From contig NZ_JAPMOU010000009.1 of assembly GCF_028858535.1 (NCBI RefSeq), positions 1 to 64,000 on the forward strand: a DNA stretch of 64,000 nt, written 5' to 3'. This DNA comes from Spartinivicinus poritis (lineage in GTDB: Bacteria > Pseudomonadota > Gammaproteobacteria > Pseudomonadales > Zooshikellaceae). The notes beneath the pieces were generated by a model. The model had not been told where the DNA came from, made no database searches, and saw nothing but the letters and a program-made list of their open reading frames with translations. This document shows, in pieces, positions 10,020 through 18,431 of this stretch. Every line of letters begins with the position of its first letter. Position 1 is the first letter of the stretch. The position numbers were made by a program, and so were the translations under genes.

Positions 10020-10189
10020 TTAATTTCCTTATTACTGATAATCAGACTATTACAAATAGAAACTTTATAGACAAAAATATATTTTATACAATTTTTTAGC
10101 GAAGAATTTTTACACTACTCTGCCAATAGATTGGTTTGTTGTTAAGCTTATATAACATTGATTCTTGGAGGGAGTATAAGCGATGCACT

Positions 10190-10930
10190 TTATCCTTTTG
10201 CATCATACTCATATACTTTAGGGGGTATTTTTTTACCATTAATTTCTGTTTCGTACTCTGCTTGGAATGTTTTATAAAAAGTTTGTTTACCCTGATAGAT
10301 TTGAAACCATGCACTGGTTTGCTTTTTAAATGCAGCATTTACTTCTGAAGTGATCATACTGCCTTTGTCTTTAGCAACCACTGCGGCTACATGAAAATTC
10401 GTTTTTCCCTTCTCAACACGCTCATTCATATCCCATGGTGATTGAACATATTCTCTTTTTTGTAAGTTTGGTCCATTATCTCCAAACTTAATATAATAAG
10501 CATGACCCACAGCAGGTGTAGCAACCTCACCTATCAGTCTCTCTCTGGTTTTAATTGCTATATTACTCCATGGGTTAGGGTCTTTAGGAACAGAGCCATC
10601 ATTTTTATTCGAAATCATCAGTGAGCGTGCATAACTACCGCAATCCGTACCATATGTTTTCATTTTATTCATTGAATCTGAATTCTTGTACTTAACCTTA
10701 AGGTCCTCAAAGTCACTGTTGGTTTTCGCAAATCGGCTTTCAGGCTTTGGATGAGCAGCAGTTGATGTTGCATACAACCTTGTTGTATCTGTTTTTAACA
10801 ACCCATAAATATTTGACTCAGTTAAAATATGATTACTGGCACTTGCAAATTTTTTCAGCTGTATGGGCTTCTTTTTTTGTAGTAAATTGTTTTGCCCCGT
10901 TTGTTTAAGGCTCTCAAGTTGTGTATACAT
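10190..10930 (-). CDS. Putative eCIS effector, papain/NlpC-like cysteine peptidase fold
   Basis: 246 residues with no signal peptide. A candidate catalytic cysteine lies in TDCGSYARSLM (Cys97), a histidine in NFHVAAVVAKDKG (His180) and an acidic residue in MITSEVN (Glu196), followed by SAWFQIYQGKQTFYKTF. This Cys, His-AAVV, Glu, Trp-Phe-Gln pattern is what I recall from the C-terminal domains of DUF4157-type eCIS cargo proteins; here it stands without its own DUF4157 domain. The N-terminus (NNLLQKKKP near residue 15) resembles that of the neighbouring nuclease-like protein (NLLQRKKEG). I infer a toxin or processing enzyme loaded into the particle. A deamidase or transglutaminase with the same fold is also possible. 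Confidence 0.6.
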   Translation of the reverse strand: MYTQLESLKQTGQNNLLQKKKPIQLKKFASASNHILTESNIYGLLKTDTTRLYATSTAAHPKPESRFAKTNSDFEDLKVKYKNSDSMNKMKTYGTDCGSYARSLMISNKNDGSVPKDPNPWSNIAIKTRERLIGEVATPAVGHAYYIKFGDNGPNLQKREYVQSPWDMNERVEKGKTNFHVAAVVAKDKGSMITSEVNAAFKKQTSAWFQIYQGKQTFYKTFQAEYETEINGKKIPPKVYEYDAKG

Positions 10931-11028
10931 AGAAACATACCATTGATATTAATGGATAATTTAAGATAACTTTATCAAAATACAAAAAGCTAGCACGTAA
11001 TGGTCCCACTGAACGATGAGTATTGCAG

Positions 11029-11730
11029 TTAAGACAACTCTAACCACCAAATACCATAACCATGTTTTTGTACTTCATCATGAAAAAACTGCTCATGGCC
11101 ACGCCAGTATGGGTTAGTTTTGCCATAAGTCGTCTTCTCTGCAGATGTCATAAACCTAGAATTACCTTGGTTAAATGCAGGGTTTTGCGGGAAAACCCAG
11201 TTTCTATCATCACCTAATCCCCCATTCTGGCTTGCAAGTTTATGCCCAGCATCATAATAACTACCAGAGGCATATCCAGTTGAGGCTTTTGGATTATCTG
11301 CTTTATATGTCATGTTAACAGGCAGTGATGTTTTTAATCCATTTGAAATTAAATATTGAAACTGTATAAATGTAGGCTTGAATGTCGAGGGGTCATTTAC
11401 ATAGTCTCTCGTGTCTTTAGTCGTATCTGTCCCTGTGTTTAAATCAGCTTTACTGACACTAAACATTTCACCACCTTTATAAGATGACTTTGTTGGCTTC
11501 AACTGCAGTGTACCTTTGTCATCAATTAATGGTGGTTTATACTCACCTTTTTTGAAAGCAGCTATCATATACAGCTTAGCCTGACTCTCAGGCAACTCAG
11601 CAATATCGACAAGCTTACTCCCTTCTTTTTTTCGCTGAAGTAGGTTTGACCCTACTTGTTTTCTCACCTTCAAATCAAGGTATTTTCGATCATCTTTTGT
11701 TTTATTCAACCTTGCAACACTCGCATACAT
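11029..11730 (-). CDS. Putative eCIS effector, beta-beta-alpha metal (DNA/RNA non-specific) nuclease
   Basis: 233 residues with no signal peptide. The C-terminal half carries YYDAGHKLASQNGG (candidate catalytic His163) followed by DDRNWVFPQNPAFNQG (Asn177 and Asn187), the His...Asn...Asn arrangement of DNA/RNA non-specific endonucleases (family motif DRGH then NxxPQ...N; here the Arg of DRGH is Ala). The end is WRGHEQFFHDEV then GIWWLEL. The N-terminal ~40 residues are basic and include NLLQRKKEG, resembling the neighbouring effector and the PLQRQKNN segment of the DUF4157 protein, so this region may be a packaging leader. Between the DUF4157 gene and the cysteine-peptidase-like gene, all minus strand. 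No immunity gene is visible, as expected for eCIS cargo aimed at eukaryotes. Confidence 0.62.
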   Translation of the reverse strand: MYASVARLNKTKDDRKYLDLKVRKQVGSNLLQRKKEGSKLVDIAELPESQAKLYMIAAFKKGEYKPPLIDDKGTLQLKPTKSSYKGGEMFSVSKADLNTGTDTTKDTRDYVNDPSTFKPTFIQFQYLISNGLKTSLPVNMTYKADNPKASTGYASGSYYDAGHKLASQNGGLGDDRNWVFPQNPAFNQGNSRFMTSAEKTTYGKTNPYWRGHEQFFHDEVQKHGYGIWWLELS

Positions 11731-11800
11731 ATTTCAACCTTTTATACAAGCAAATAAGAAATACTATATTATTTACATAAAATGATGGTTAACACATAGG

Positions 11801-12172
11801 CTACAAACCCTGCCCCACACTCGCTGCCCTATCCCCCATCACATCCGCCTCTTTCTCCAAGGCCACGTCATCATTGACCGGATGCCCTTCACACTGCGTA
11901 GTAGGCTGAACTCTACCCTGCATCTGTTGTACAACGTGCCATGTCTCATGGGCAATATGCTTATCCTGACCAGGTGCCATATGAATTTCATTCCCTTGTG
12001 CATAAGCATGGGCATTTAATTGAGCCGGTTTAGGTGAATTATAATGCACCCGTACATGATCTAATGATATTCCCGACAGTTGCTCTGCACCCTGTTTGAT
12101 ATGATCAGGGATGCCAGTATTATTTTTCTGGCGCTGTAACGGTTTTTCTTCTTCAGTTTGGTAATCGTACAT
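11801..12172 (-). CDS. Stand-alone DUF4157 metallopeptidase-like protein of eCIS
   Basis: About 123 residues covering almost only the eCIS core domain DUF4157: GIPDHIKQGAEQLSGISLDHV, then VHYNSPKPAQLNAHAYAQG, then the zinc-type motif HETWHVVQQ (HExxH, residues 75-79) and the acidic LEKEADVMGDRA. In most known loci this domain is the N-terminal part of a larger toxin; here the frame stops right after it and separate toxin genes follow. I start it at the ATG at 12172, which has AGGAG seven bases upstream; the frame reaches 12202. Likely role: cargo processing or loading for the injection system. Confidence 0.85.
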   Translation of the reverse strand: MYDYQTEEEKPLQRQKNNTGIPDHIKQGAEQLSGISLDHVRVHYNSPKPAQLNAHAYAQGNEIHMAPGQDKHIAHETWHVVQQMQGRVQPTTQCEGHPVNDDVALEKEADVMGDRAASVGQGL

Positions 12173-12208
12173 GAGTTGCTCCTGATTTATAATTGCAAAC
12201 AACCAAGA

Positions 12209-12333
12209 TATACCCGTCTCGAATGATTTTTAGGCGAGGCCGTCGAGCGAGGAAGTTCCAGAAGCTTATTGAAATAAGTGACTGGGGTGACGAATAAAAA
12301 CAAAAAATATACGAATCATTTGCGAAGCGTATT
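12209..12333. repeat. MITE-like intergenic repeat, copy A
   Basis: About 125 bases beginning TATACCCGTCTCGAATGAT and ending in a roughly inverted GCGAAGCGTATT. It contains the family core GGCGAGGCCGTCGAG and a ...GGGGTGACGAATAA... segment. On the minus strand it starts directly after the stop codon of the DUF4255 gene and ends before the DUF4157 gene. Related copies are at 13314, 31422, 34139 (end only), 41700 and 50049. Confidence 0.7.
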
Positions 12334-13311
12334 TTAAAACGATAGGTTGACTTCTACTGGCACAGTATTACCTTGACCGTCTTTTACAATATCGACTAAT
12401 TGTTTACCGGTTCGATCACCATCGGCTGTGTGTTCAGCCCATATAGCGTATTCACCTACCGGTAAATTAATAAAGTAATAGAAACCATCGGGTGCAATTA
12501 CCTGTTGCCATTGCTGCTTCTTATCTGCAGTTGTCACATTCACCTGAATATTCTCTGCCTTATATCCGTCAGGATTCTTCACCGTTCCATGGATTGCTAC
12601 TATATGGTATGGCCCTTCTTCAAATTGATCTGGGTCTTTTTCAGTATCACCTAGATAAGTTTCAAAATTCAGTATCACAGGAGTCACTAGCGGTTCATTC
12701 ACAGTAACCGGTACTGCCATTTCTAAATTGATCACAGGCTTTGGCGGTGCACCTAACGCATTCCAAAATTCTCCTTGGCTCCGTTTACCATCTTTATCTA
12801 GCAGGATTTTCATCGAAACCCCTTGAGAGCCTGGGTTATATCCCTCTGCAATTAATTGATCTACAGGCATCATAAAAAAACGGCCTATGCCTTGTACTAT
12901 GCGAGACAATAAATATTGTTCAATAATCGCTTTGTTAGTGATGCCCTTGTGCCATACACTAATCATGTAGTTTAAATCCACTAGTCGAGGTTGCCGGCGT
13001 TGACTGGCTTTTTTATGGTTATCTTCCCTGGCGGTGACAGGAAATGATTCGGCATAACGACGCTCAAGGTTTTCTTGCATGCTATATAAATAAATATTTA
13101 TCACCGGCTTTTCCGGTAAATTGCTGATAAAATCATTATCCGGCACTTCAAAACTAATGTCTGTTTCGTCACCACCAGCCAATACTTCTTCCTCAATGAG
13201 TTTTTTAAGTGCTCGGCTGACGGCGACAAAGGGAGCTATATAATCTTCCATAATAAATTCACTTATACCCTTCTCGATGGGTAGTTGGATTGACAATTTT
13301 GATAGGCTCAT
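12334..13311 (-). CDS. eCIS tail terminator/cap protein (DUF4255, Afp16-like)
   Basis: 325 residues. The N-terminal ~220 residues match the DUF4255 family that caps the distal end of Afp/PVC sheath-tube complexes: VSRALKKLIEE, INIYLYSMQENLERR, RQPRLVDLNYMISVW and LEMAVPV. The last ~90 residues (IHGTVKNPDGYKAENIQVNV to LPVGEYAIWAEH) look like a carboxypeptidase-regulatory or SpaA-type Ig-like domain added at the C-terminus. The annotated start at 13311 adds 20 residues ahead of MEDYIAP (13251), which is where family members usually begin; the first start lies three bases from a repeat copy, so the shorter start is a real alternative. Follows the ATPase gene, as in the Afp order. Confidence 0.85.
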   Translation of the reverse strand: MSLSKLSIQLPIEKGISEFIMEDYIAPFVAVSRALKKLIEEEVLAGGDETDISFEVPDNDFISNLPEKPVINIYLYSMQENLERRYAESFPVTAREDNHKKASQRRQPRLVDLNYMISVWHKGITNKAIIEQYLLSRIVQGIGRFFMMPVDQLIAEGYNPGSQGVSMKILLDKDGKRSQGEFWNALGAPPKPVINLEMAVPVTVNEPLVTPVILNFETYLGDTEKDPDQFEEGPYHIVAIHGTVKNPDGYKAENIQVNVTTADKKQQWQQVIAPDGFYYFINLPVGEYAIWAEHTADGDRTGKQLVDIVKDGQGNTVPVEVNLSF

Positions 13312-13313
13312 GA

Positions 13314-13361
13314 GGATTCGTCACTCGACGGCCGCCCCTAAAAATCCTTCGTTTCGGCTAT
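13314..13361. repeat. MITE-like intergenic repeat, copy B (one end only)
   Basis: Carries the right-hand family sequence GTCACTCGACGGCCGCCCCT then AAAAAT...TTTCGGCTAT, nearly identical to the right end of the copy at 41700-41844. Sits just upstream of the DUF4255 start on the minus strand. Confidence 0.65.
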
Positions 13362-13396
13362 GATTGACCTAATAATATGAACCTTATGCCCGGTTG

Positions 13397-15418
13397 TTAA
13401 CGCCAATCAAGTAATAATTGTTTTAACAAAAAACTATTATCCATTTTTTGATATTCTCGTTGGATGGCTCTCAATAATTCAGGCTTTTTAATTACAGATT
13501 TATTTTCTGCGTTTGCCAATGTCAAACTATACGCCAGTTGTATAATATTACGTATTTGTGCCCCACTCAGTTCTAATTGTTCTGCCAATAAGGGCATATC
13601 AACATCTGTAGCAAAGGTTAACCGATCAGCCCACTGTTGCCATAAGGCTAGCCGAGTCGATTGATCCGGAATTGGAAACTCAATACTCGCATGTAACCGT
13701 CTTAAAATTGCCGGTTCTAAATTATTTTTAAAATTAGTCGCTAGAATTAATAACCCAGAAAAAGATTCTAATCGCTGTAATAAATAACTAACGCCTAAGT
13801 TAGCATTTTTATCATGGCTACTCTCTACCTTACTGCGTTTGGCAAAAACAGCATCGGCTTCATCAAAAAATAAAATTCCATTCACTCGCTCAACTTCATC
13901 AAATAACTGCGCCAAATGTTTTTCTGTTTCACCAATCCACTTGCTGGAGATATTGGCTAAATTGGCTTTAAACAGGGGTAAACGTAATTCCCCTGCTAGT
14001 GCTTCTGCACAAAGGGTTTTACCGGTACCCGGCTTACCCCAAAATAACGCAATCACCCCCGGTGTATTGGCTAAGCCTGCTTTAGTCAAAGACTGCGCGT
14101 GTTGAAAGCGACCAAGTAGCTCATCTAACTGGTCATTTACTGAGGTGGTTAATACCAGATCAGATCGAGTTGCCTGAGGGATCAACCGGGTTGCTAAACC
14201 ACCCAACTGTTGTGGCATTGCTTCTAAACAGGCCGATAGGACGCCTTCTGTTGTAGGTAATGGGCTTTGTTGAACCACTTGTAACATAGTACCAGGTAAT
14301 AAAGGATAACGTTGGGCCACTAACGACCAGTTAATCTTATTATGCGTCGCGCTAATATTTTCAACGTTTATTTGTGGCTGCTCAGAATTTAGTGGCTTCG
14401 CTATCGCTTGCCAAAGTTGCTGTGCTCGTTGACTATCCGACCCAGGCAAAGTTATCGCCTGACACTGATCATGTTGAACATTGATAGGCCATGGTTGTTG
14501 TATGTCTTCACTAAAATACACCCGCTGACCAGGCCAATCCTTTAATAGCTCTAATAAGCCAGTTTGTTTGGTTAATTGTGTTAACCCTGCTGGCCATAGC
14601 AAATCAGCTTGATACAATTGCAAATTGCGTAATGCATCCAATAACCCTTGACGAGGGTCTGGTAATTGCCAAAAGCGCTCTGTATCTAATTGAAATAATC
14701 GGGGGCTGTGCTGCCCAGCTAAAACCCGTCGACCACTGCCTTCAGCGCCTATGAGTTGCACCCATTTAACCGATGTTTGTATTGATTTTACTGGTTCAAC
14801 TAATGGGTGGCTTGGTGGCGTCACGGCTAATAAATAATCGCAAAATCCATCAAAGGTACTAACCGTTTCCACGCTATTTTCTGGCTTATAGTCCAATAAA
14901 AAACTTACCACCTCACTTGCTAAATAAACGGTTCCCCCCATTAATTGATGCTGTTGATCAGGTAACCTAATGATTTGCCAACGGGTTAATGGTGATTCAG
15001 TTAATAATTCAGCCACCGCCTGTTGTTTTTGTTCGCTATTTAAACCTAATAAACTCAACAATAATTCCATACTGGGCACTGAATAATCATCTGGATATAA
15101 ACTAACATAAAGGCGACGAAAGCTGGGGTCTAATTGTGGTATTAATAATAAAATTATTAACTGTAATTCTTGTTGGGATAAACTAAAGCCAGTTTTTAAT
15201 GCTATTAAACGTGGGTGTTCAATTGGTTGTGCTAATAAAGCTGAACGCCGGTTAAACCATTCTTGAATGGCTTGTTCATTTACACTGTCGCTGTTATTAC
15301 CGGTAGGCTGAGCCGATTCAACAAATAAGCCCATGTCATTTAATAAAGCAAAATAAGGCTGCAAACTGGTCAGCAGCGACTGGCCAGGAGAAAGGCTAGA
15401 AGAGTCATATGTATCCAT
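13397..15418 (-). CDS. eCIS AAA+ ATPase (Afp15/PVC15-like)
   Basis: 673 residues. The C-terminal AAA+ module has Walker A GKPGTGKT (around residue 465), Walker B ILFFDEADAVF (around residue 518), a sensor-1-like LILATNFKNN and arginine residues in ILRRLHASIEFPIP. The N-terminal ~400 residues hold a degenerate winged-helix/ATPase-like region typical of this family. Afp15 homologues are conserved in eCIS loci and are thought to assist particle assembly or tail-length control; they stay in the producing cell. Between tape-measure and cap genes, exactly the Afp14-15-16 order. Full length for the family. Confidence 0.9.
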   Translation of the reverse strand: MDTYDSSSLSPGQSLLTSLQPYFALLNDMGLFVESAQPTGNNSDSVNEQAIQEWFNRRSALLAQPIEHPRLIALKTGFSLSQQELQLIILLLIPQLDPSFRRLYVSLYPDDYSVPSMELLLSLLGLNSEQKQQAVAELLTESPLTRWQIIRLPDQQHQLMGGTVYLASEVVSFLLDYKPENSVETVSTFDGFCDYLLAVTPPSHPLVEPVKSIQTSVKWVQLIGAEGSGRRVLAGQHSPRLFQLDTERFWQLPDPRQGLLDALRNLQLYQADLLWPAGLTQLTKQTGLLELLKDWPGQRVYFSEDIQQPWPINVQHDQCQAITLPGSDSQRAQQLWQAIAKPLNSEQPQINVENISATHNKINWSLVAQRYPLLPGTMLQVVQQSPLPTTEGVLSACLEAMPQQLGGLATRLIPQATRSDLVLTTSVNDQLDELLGRFQHAQSLTKAGLANTPGVIALFWGKPGTGKTLCAEALAGELRLPLFKANLANISSKWIGETEKHLAQLFDEVERVNGILFFDEADAVFAKRSKVESSHDKNANLGVSYLLQRLESFSGLLILATNFKNNLEPAILRRLHASIEFPIPDQSTRLALWQQWADRLTFATDVDMPLLAEQLELSGAQIRNIIQLAYSLTLANAENKSVIKKPELLRAIQREYQKMDNSFLLKQLLLDWR

Positions 15419-15469
15419 AAATAATTAAATGCTTTTTAAAAGTAGAAACAAGAAATAATATTTTTGAAA

Positions 15470-17875
15470 CTAGTCCCAATGAATATTAATTAATCCACTC
15501 ATCCACGGCAGTCGTATGATTGATTTTGGCCAAGGTAATGCTTGTAACAACACATCTTGGGCCTTGGGTGACACAGTAATTTGCCAGCCAGTTTCTTGGC
15601 GAGTCACTACCCCATCCCGATCAAAAAATAAGTGGCTCAGCCCCATTGGAGAGGTGTGCTTCAAGGCTGGCCACTGTTGAATAAACCGCTTTAGCCACAG
15701 ATGGATAGCTGCTAACTCGGTATTCCAATCGGTTGCGTCGAAGGCCCTTTCAGCGTGATTGATCGATGCCAAACCTCCTTCTCTGCCCTCTTCACTTGCC
15801 CAACTATCTTCAGGGTCTAACCCCACCAATAACGTAAATAGTGAGTCTAATTCAGCTGCCGCTTGATCTAGCAGTTCGCCAATAACGTTGGCACTGATGG
15901 GCTCCTGTTCTCTCTGCTTTCTATCACTCTCGTCCAGCCATTCAACCCAGTACTCTGGATGAGCCGCGAGCCATAATCGAAACCACGCCTGTCGTTGAGA
16001 TAATGGTGTCAAAAACTGTTGATTATTCTCAGTTAGCAAATCACTCACTAAGGCAGGCATCATCGGCCATAACAGTACAATACCCGCACGCTCTGTATAC
16101 CAAGGATGACTATTAGCAGGTTCAATCCCATTAGCAACATCAACTAATTGACGAGACTGACCCAGTAACACTGAGCTTTGACTTGGGTTAGCCCTCTTAG
16201 CCTGGCTTAGCCCCCCAGACTGATGTAACTGCTCCGTAAGTTCATCAGCCTGCTGGCTTACCTGCCCTAACGTTTGCAATAGGTTAGCTAAGGGTAGCGC
16301 CTGCTCAGCTTGTGCAGTTTCAGCGTCCGGGCCACTGGGCAATGACTCCTTTTTCCCACCAAACGAATCCACAACTTGATCAGCCATTGGATGAGTTGGT
16401 TCATCCAATACCGCTTGAACATGATCTACAATCGGCTCAATGTCATCAAAAGTTGATTTTTGATTGAGGAATACTGGATTAGCTGCTGATTTTATTAATT
16501 TTTTAGAGATGACCTGATTACCAGTTTCGGTATTACTGGTTACTAGATTCAGTAACATATCAGATAGCCATTGCTTCACCTGAGCTTGTAAAAATGGCTG
16601 GCGTAAACTTTCAATAAAATTGTATTGGGATTCGCTCAATCGCTGAAGGAGCTGTTTGGTTAGCTGATCAATCGCTCGCTGAAGCTGATCAATCACCCGA
16701 TCCAGTCGCTTCAATACTTGCCGCTGCAGGTAAACAGGCTCACTGCCTGTATTAGGAGAGCTGGGGACTATTTCAGAACTGGCAAAGGCCTCAAGCGTTA
16801 CCCAAAACGCTGCTAATATCGATGGTGGCTGAGGCATATCTGCCTGAATTTTCTGCTGTATATTTTGCCAATACTTCAACTCAACATCAGGGCCGCTGGC
16901 CTCTAAGGTTTGTTGTAACCGTTGAAATCGCTGCAACTGAAACACCAGCAGCTGATAGCAACTGACAGAGACATTGACCTGCTCCAGCCACCTAGACTGA
17001 AAGTCCCCTTGTCCCTCTGCTAATCGCTGAATGCGTCGATACCATCGTTTGCGCCGAGGTTTTAACCAACTGGCTAAGCCTGGTGTCGATACTCCAGCCA
17101 GCTGCAATGTCACTAGCAACGAGCGCCAAGCGTTTGCCAAGCTGATCCGATCGCTACTGGTTTGCACCTGGTTTTGACAAGCCCTGGCTAACGACAACCA
17201 ACAGGAAGGCAGTGAAAAAACAGGGGCTTGAGCAATCTCATGGAGTAATGCTAGCTGCCATTGCTTGCACCGATGATCTGGCTGATCCTGCTTGACTAAA
17301 GCCACTAACTGCTTAAAACGAGCTTGCCTATTTGGTATTGGTACAGTGGTAACTTTTCTCTCAATGAGCACCCACTGCTTAAGCAAACTAATAGCCGCTA
17401 GCGGTAATTGTGAAACTGCCATTAGCTGACTCAGTAAAGCCACTAGCTGCTGAGTCAACTTACTGAGGACCTGCTTGCTCTCACCCAACCCTGTGCCAAC
17501 ATTAGTGGTCGGTATCGTTTTTTTAGCATCACTTGGTACAACCAACGGGGCTGTAGATGCTTTAAATAAAGCGCCTTCAACATGGGGGCTTTGATACCCC
17601 TCTAACGCTTTAAGCAACGCCTGCTTTAACTGCTTCAATAGCAGCTCAGAAAACTGCTGCTCCAGGTTTTCCCAGCTAATCTCACCTAAATCCACCTCAA
17701 TCCTGTCAATAGAGAATAGGCCCTCATCTGCTACTAACGCAGGGTCCAACTCACCGGTATCAAACTTCTGTAAAGCACGATGAAACTGCTGGGTGAGCTG
17801 CTCTCGAATTGCTTGATGTTGAAACTCATGATCAAACACCAAGTTCAGCTGGGCTTGCTGAACCTCAATGGCCAT
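15470..17875 (-). CDS. eCIS tape-measure-type protein (Afp14-like)
   Basis: About 800 residues. The N-terminal region (QQAQLNLVFDHEFQHQAIRE, FSIDRIEVDLGEI) and the C-terminal region (GIVLLWPMMPALVSDLL, ending LPWPKSIIRLPWMSGLINIHW) are the two conserved ends of the contractile-injection tape-measure family. The middle is long, Gln/Leu-rich and helical, with variable length expected of a ruler protein. The start is chosen at the ATG at 17875 (or the adjacent 17878): CAGGAAG abuts it and it overlaps the end of the upstream gene by about ten bases, implying translational coupling. The longer frame to 17917 adds an unlikely basic leader. It would set tube length inside the cell. Confidence 0.85.
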   Translation of the reverse strand: MAIEVQQAQLNLVFDHEFQHQAIREQLTQQFHRALQKFDTGELDPALVADEGLFSIDRIEVDLGEISWENLEQQFSELLLKQLKQALLKALEGYQSPHVEGALFKASTAPLVVPSDAKKTIPTTNVGTGLGESKQVLSKLTQQLVALLSQLMAVSQLPLAAISLLKQWVLIERKVTTVPIPNRQARFKQLVALVKQDQPDHRCKQWQLALLHEIAQAPVFSLPSCWLSLARACQNQVQTSSDRISLANAWRSLLVTLQLAGVSTPGLASWLKPRRKRWYRRIQRLAEGQGDFQSRWLEQVNVSVSCYQLLVFQLQRFQRLQQTLEASGPDVELKYWQNIQQKIQADMPQPPSILAAFWVTLEAFASSEIVPSSPNTGSEPVYLQRQVLKRLDRVIDQLQRAIDQLTKQLLQRLSESQYNFIESLRQPFLQAQVKQWLSDMLLNLVTSNTETGNQVISKKLIKSAANPVFLNQKSTFDDIEPIVDHVQAVLDEPTHPMADQVVDSFGGKKESLPSGPDAETAQAEQALPLANLLQTLGQVSQQADELTEQLHQSGGLSQAKRANPSQSSVLLGQSRQLVDVANGIEPANSHPWYTERAGIVLLWPMMPALVSDLLTENNQQFLTPLSQRQAWFRLWLAAHPEYWVEWLDESDRKQREQEPISANVIGELLDQAAAELDSLFTLLVGLDPEDSWASEEGREGGLASINHAERAFDATDWNTELAAIHLWLKRFIQQWPALKHTSPMGLSHLFFDRDGVVTRQETGWQITVSPKAQDVLLQALPWPKSIIRLPWMSGLINIHWD

Positions 17876-18338
17876 CATCTTCCTGATATTCCGCTTTGAT
17901 CTCAGCAATAGCCTCACGGTAGGCTAAGTAGCGTGGATGCTCGATATCTTCTATCCCATAGTTGATAAAGGCCTCTTCCATCCCTTCCACTTGGGTTAAA
18001 CACCAGTTTTTTATGGCCTGAGCGATAGCCTGATTCTTCGCTTGTCGCCGACGAAGCAACTCCAACTTAGCCAGCTGCTGCTGATCAATACTATGCAGCC
18101 ATTGGCCTTGGTTTTGACGAATAATTAAGGGTTTATCAGCGGTCGGCTCTGGTAGAGGTTGGTTTGATTGAAACGTTACTTGGTCTTCACTGCAGGTTGG
18201 TTGCCAAAGCTGGCCATCAGTGGCAGCAGGGTCTACCTCTACCCAAAAGCACCGAAAAGAGGCAATCAAAGAAGATTGGTCATAGGGTTCATACCCCAAT
18301 ACCAGGCCATTGCGACGAGCACATTGAATATAAAACAT
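17865..18338 (-). CDS. Unknown protein between fibre and tape measure
   Basis: About 157 residues, soluble and without signal peptide. It starts MFYIQCARRNGLVLGYEPYD; the ATG at 18338 has AAGGA nine bases upstream, so I prefer it to the ATG at 18356. The N-terminal half is beta-like with Trp and Cys residues, the C-terminal half is Gln/Ala-rich and helical (QLAKLELLRRRQAKNQAIAQ), ending in an acidic EIKAEYQEDDGH tail. I recognise no family. Its placement directly after the giant fibre and overlapping the tape-measure start suggests a fibre chaperone or an assembly factor, but that is inference from position only. Confidence 0.75.
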   Translation of the reverse strand: MFYIQCARRNGLVLGYEPYDQSSLIASFRCFWVEVDPAATDGQLWQPTCSEDQVTFQSNQPLPEPTADKPLIIRQNQGQWLHSIDQQQLAKLELLRRRQAKNQAIAQAIKNWCLTQVEGMEEAFINYGIEDIEHPRYLAYREAIAEIKAEYQEDDGH

Positions 18339-18379
18339 GATGATATATCCTTGCATTTGAAAGGCTGAAACACAGAGGT

Positions 18380-18403
18380 CTAGGGTCTGTTAACAGGCCC
18401 TAG
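18380..18403. repeat. 24-base near-perfect palindrome after fibre gene
   Basis: CTAGGGTCTGTTAACAGGCC plus CTAG reads the same on both strands except one T-G pair. It lies between the 1770-aa fibre gene and the next gene. Half of it (CTAGGGCCTGTTAA) recurs after the second fibre gene at 8347. It may be an RNA processing or attenuation hairpin, or a recombination scar. Confidence 0.65.
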
Positions 18404-18431
18404 AAAAACTAAGGAAAATAATAGAAAGGCG

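Noticed and set aside
10096-10338. Minus-strand open frame overlapping the end of the cysteine-peptidase-like gene in another frame
   Set aside because: Overlaps a better supported gene and is Lys-rich with no homology I can see.
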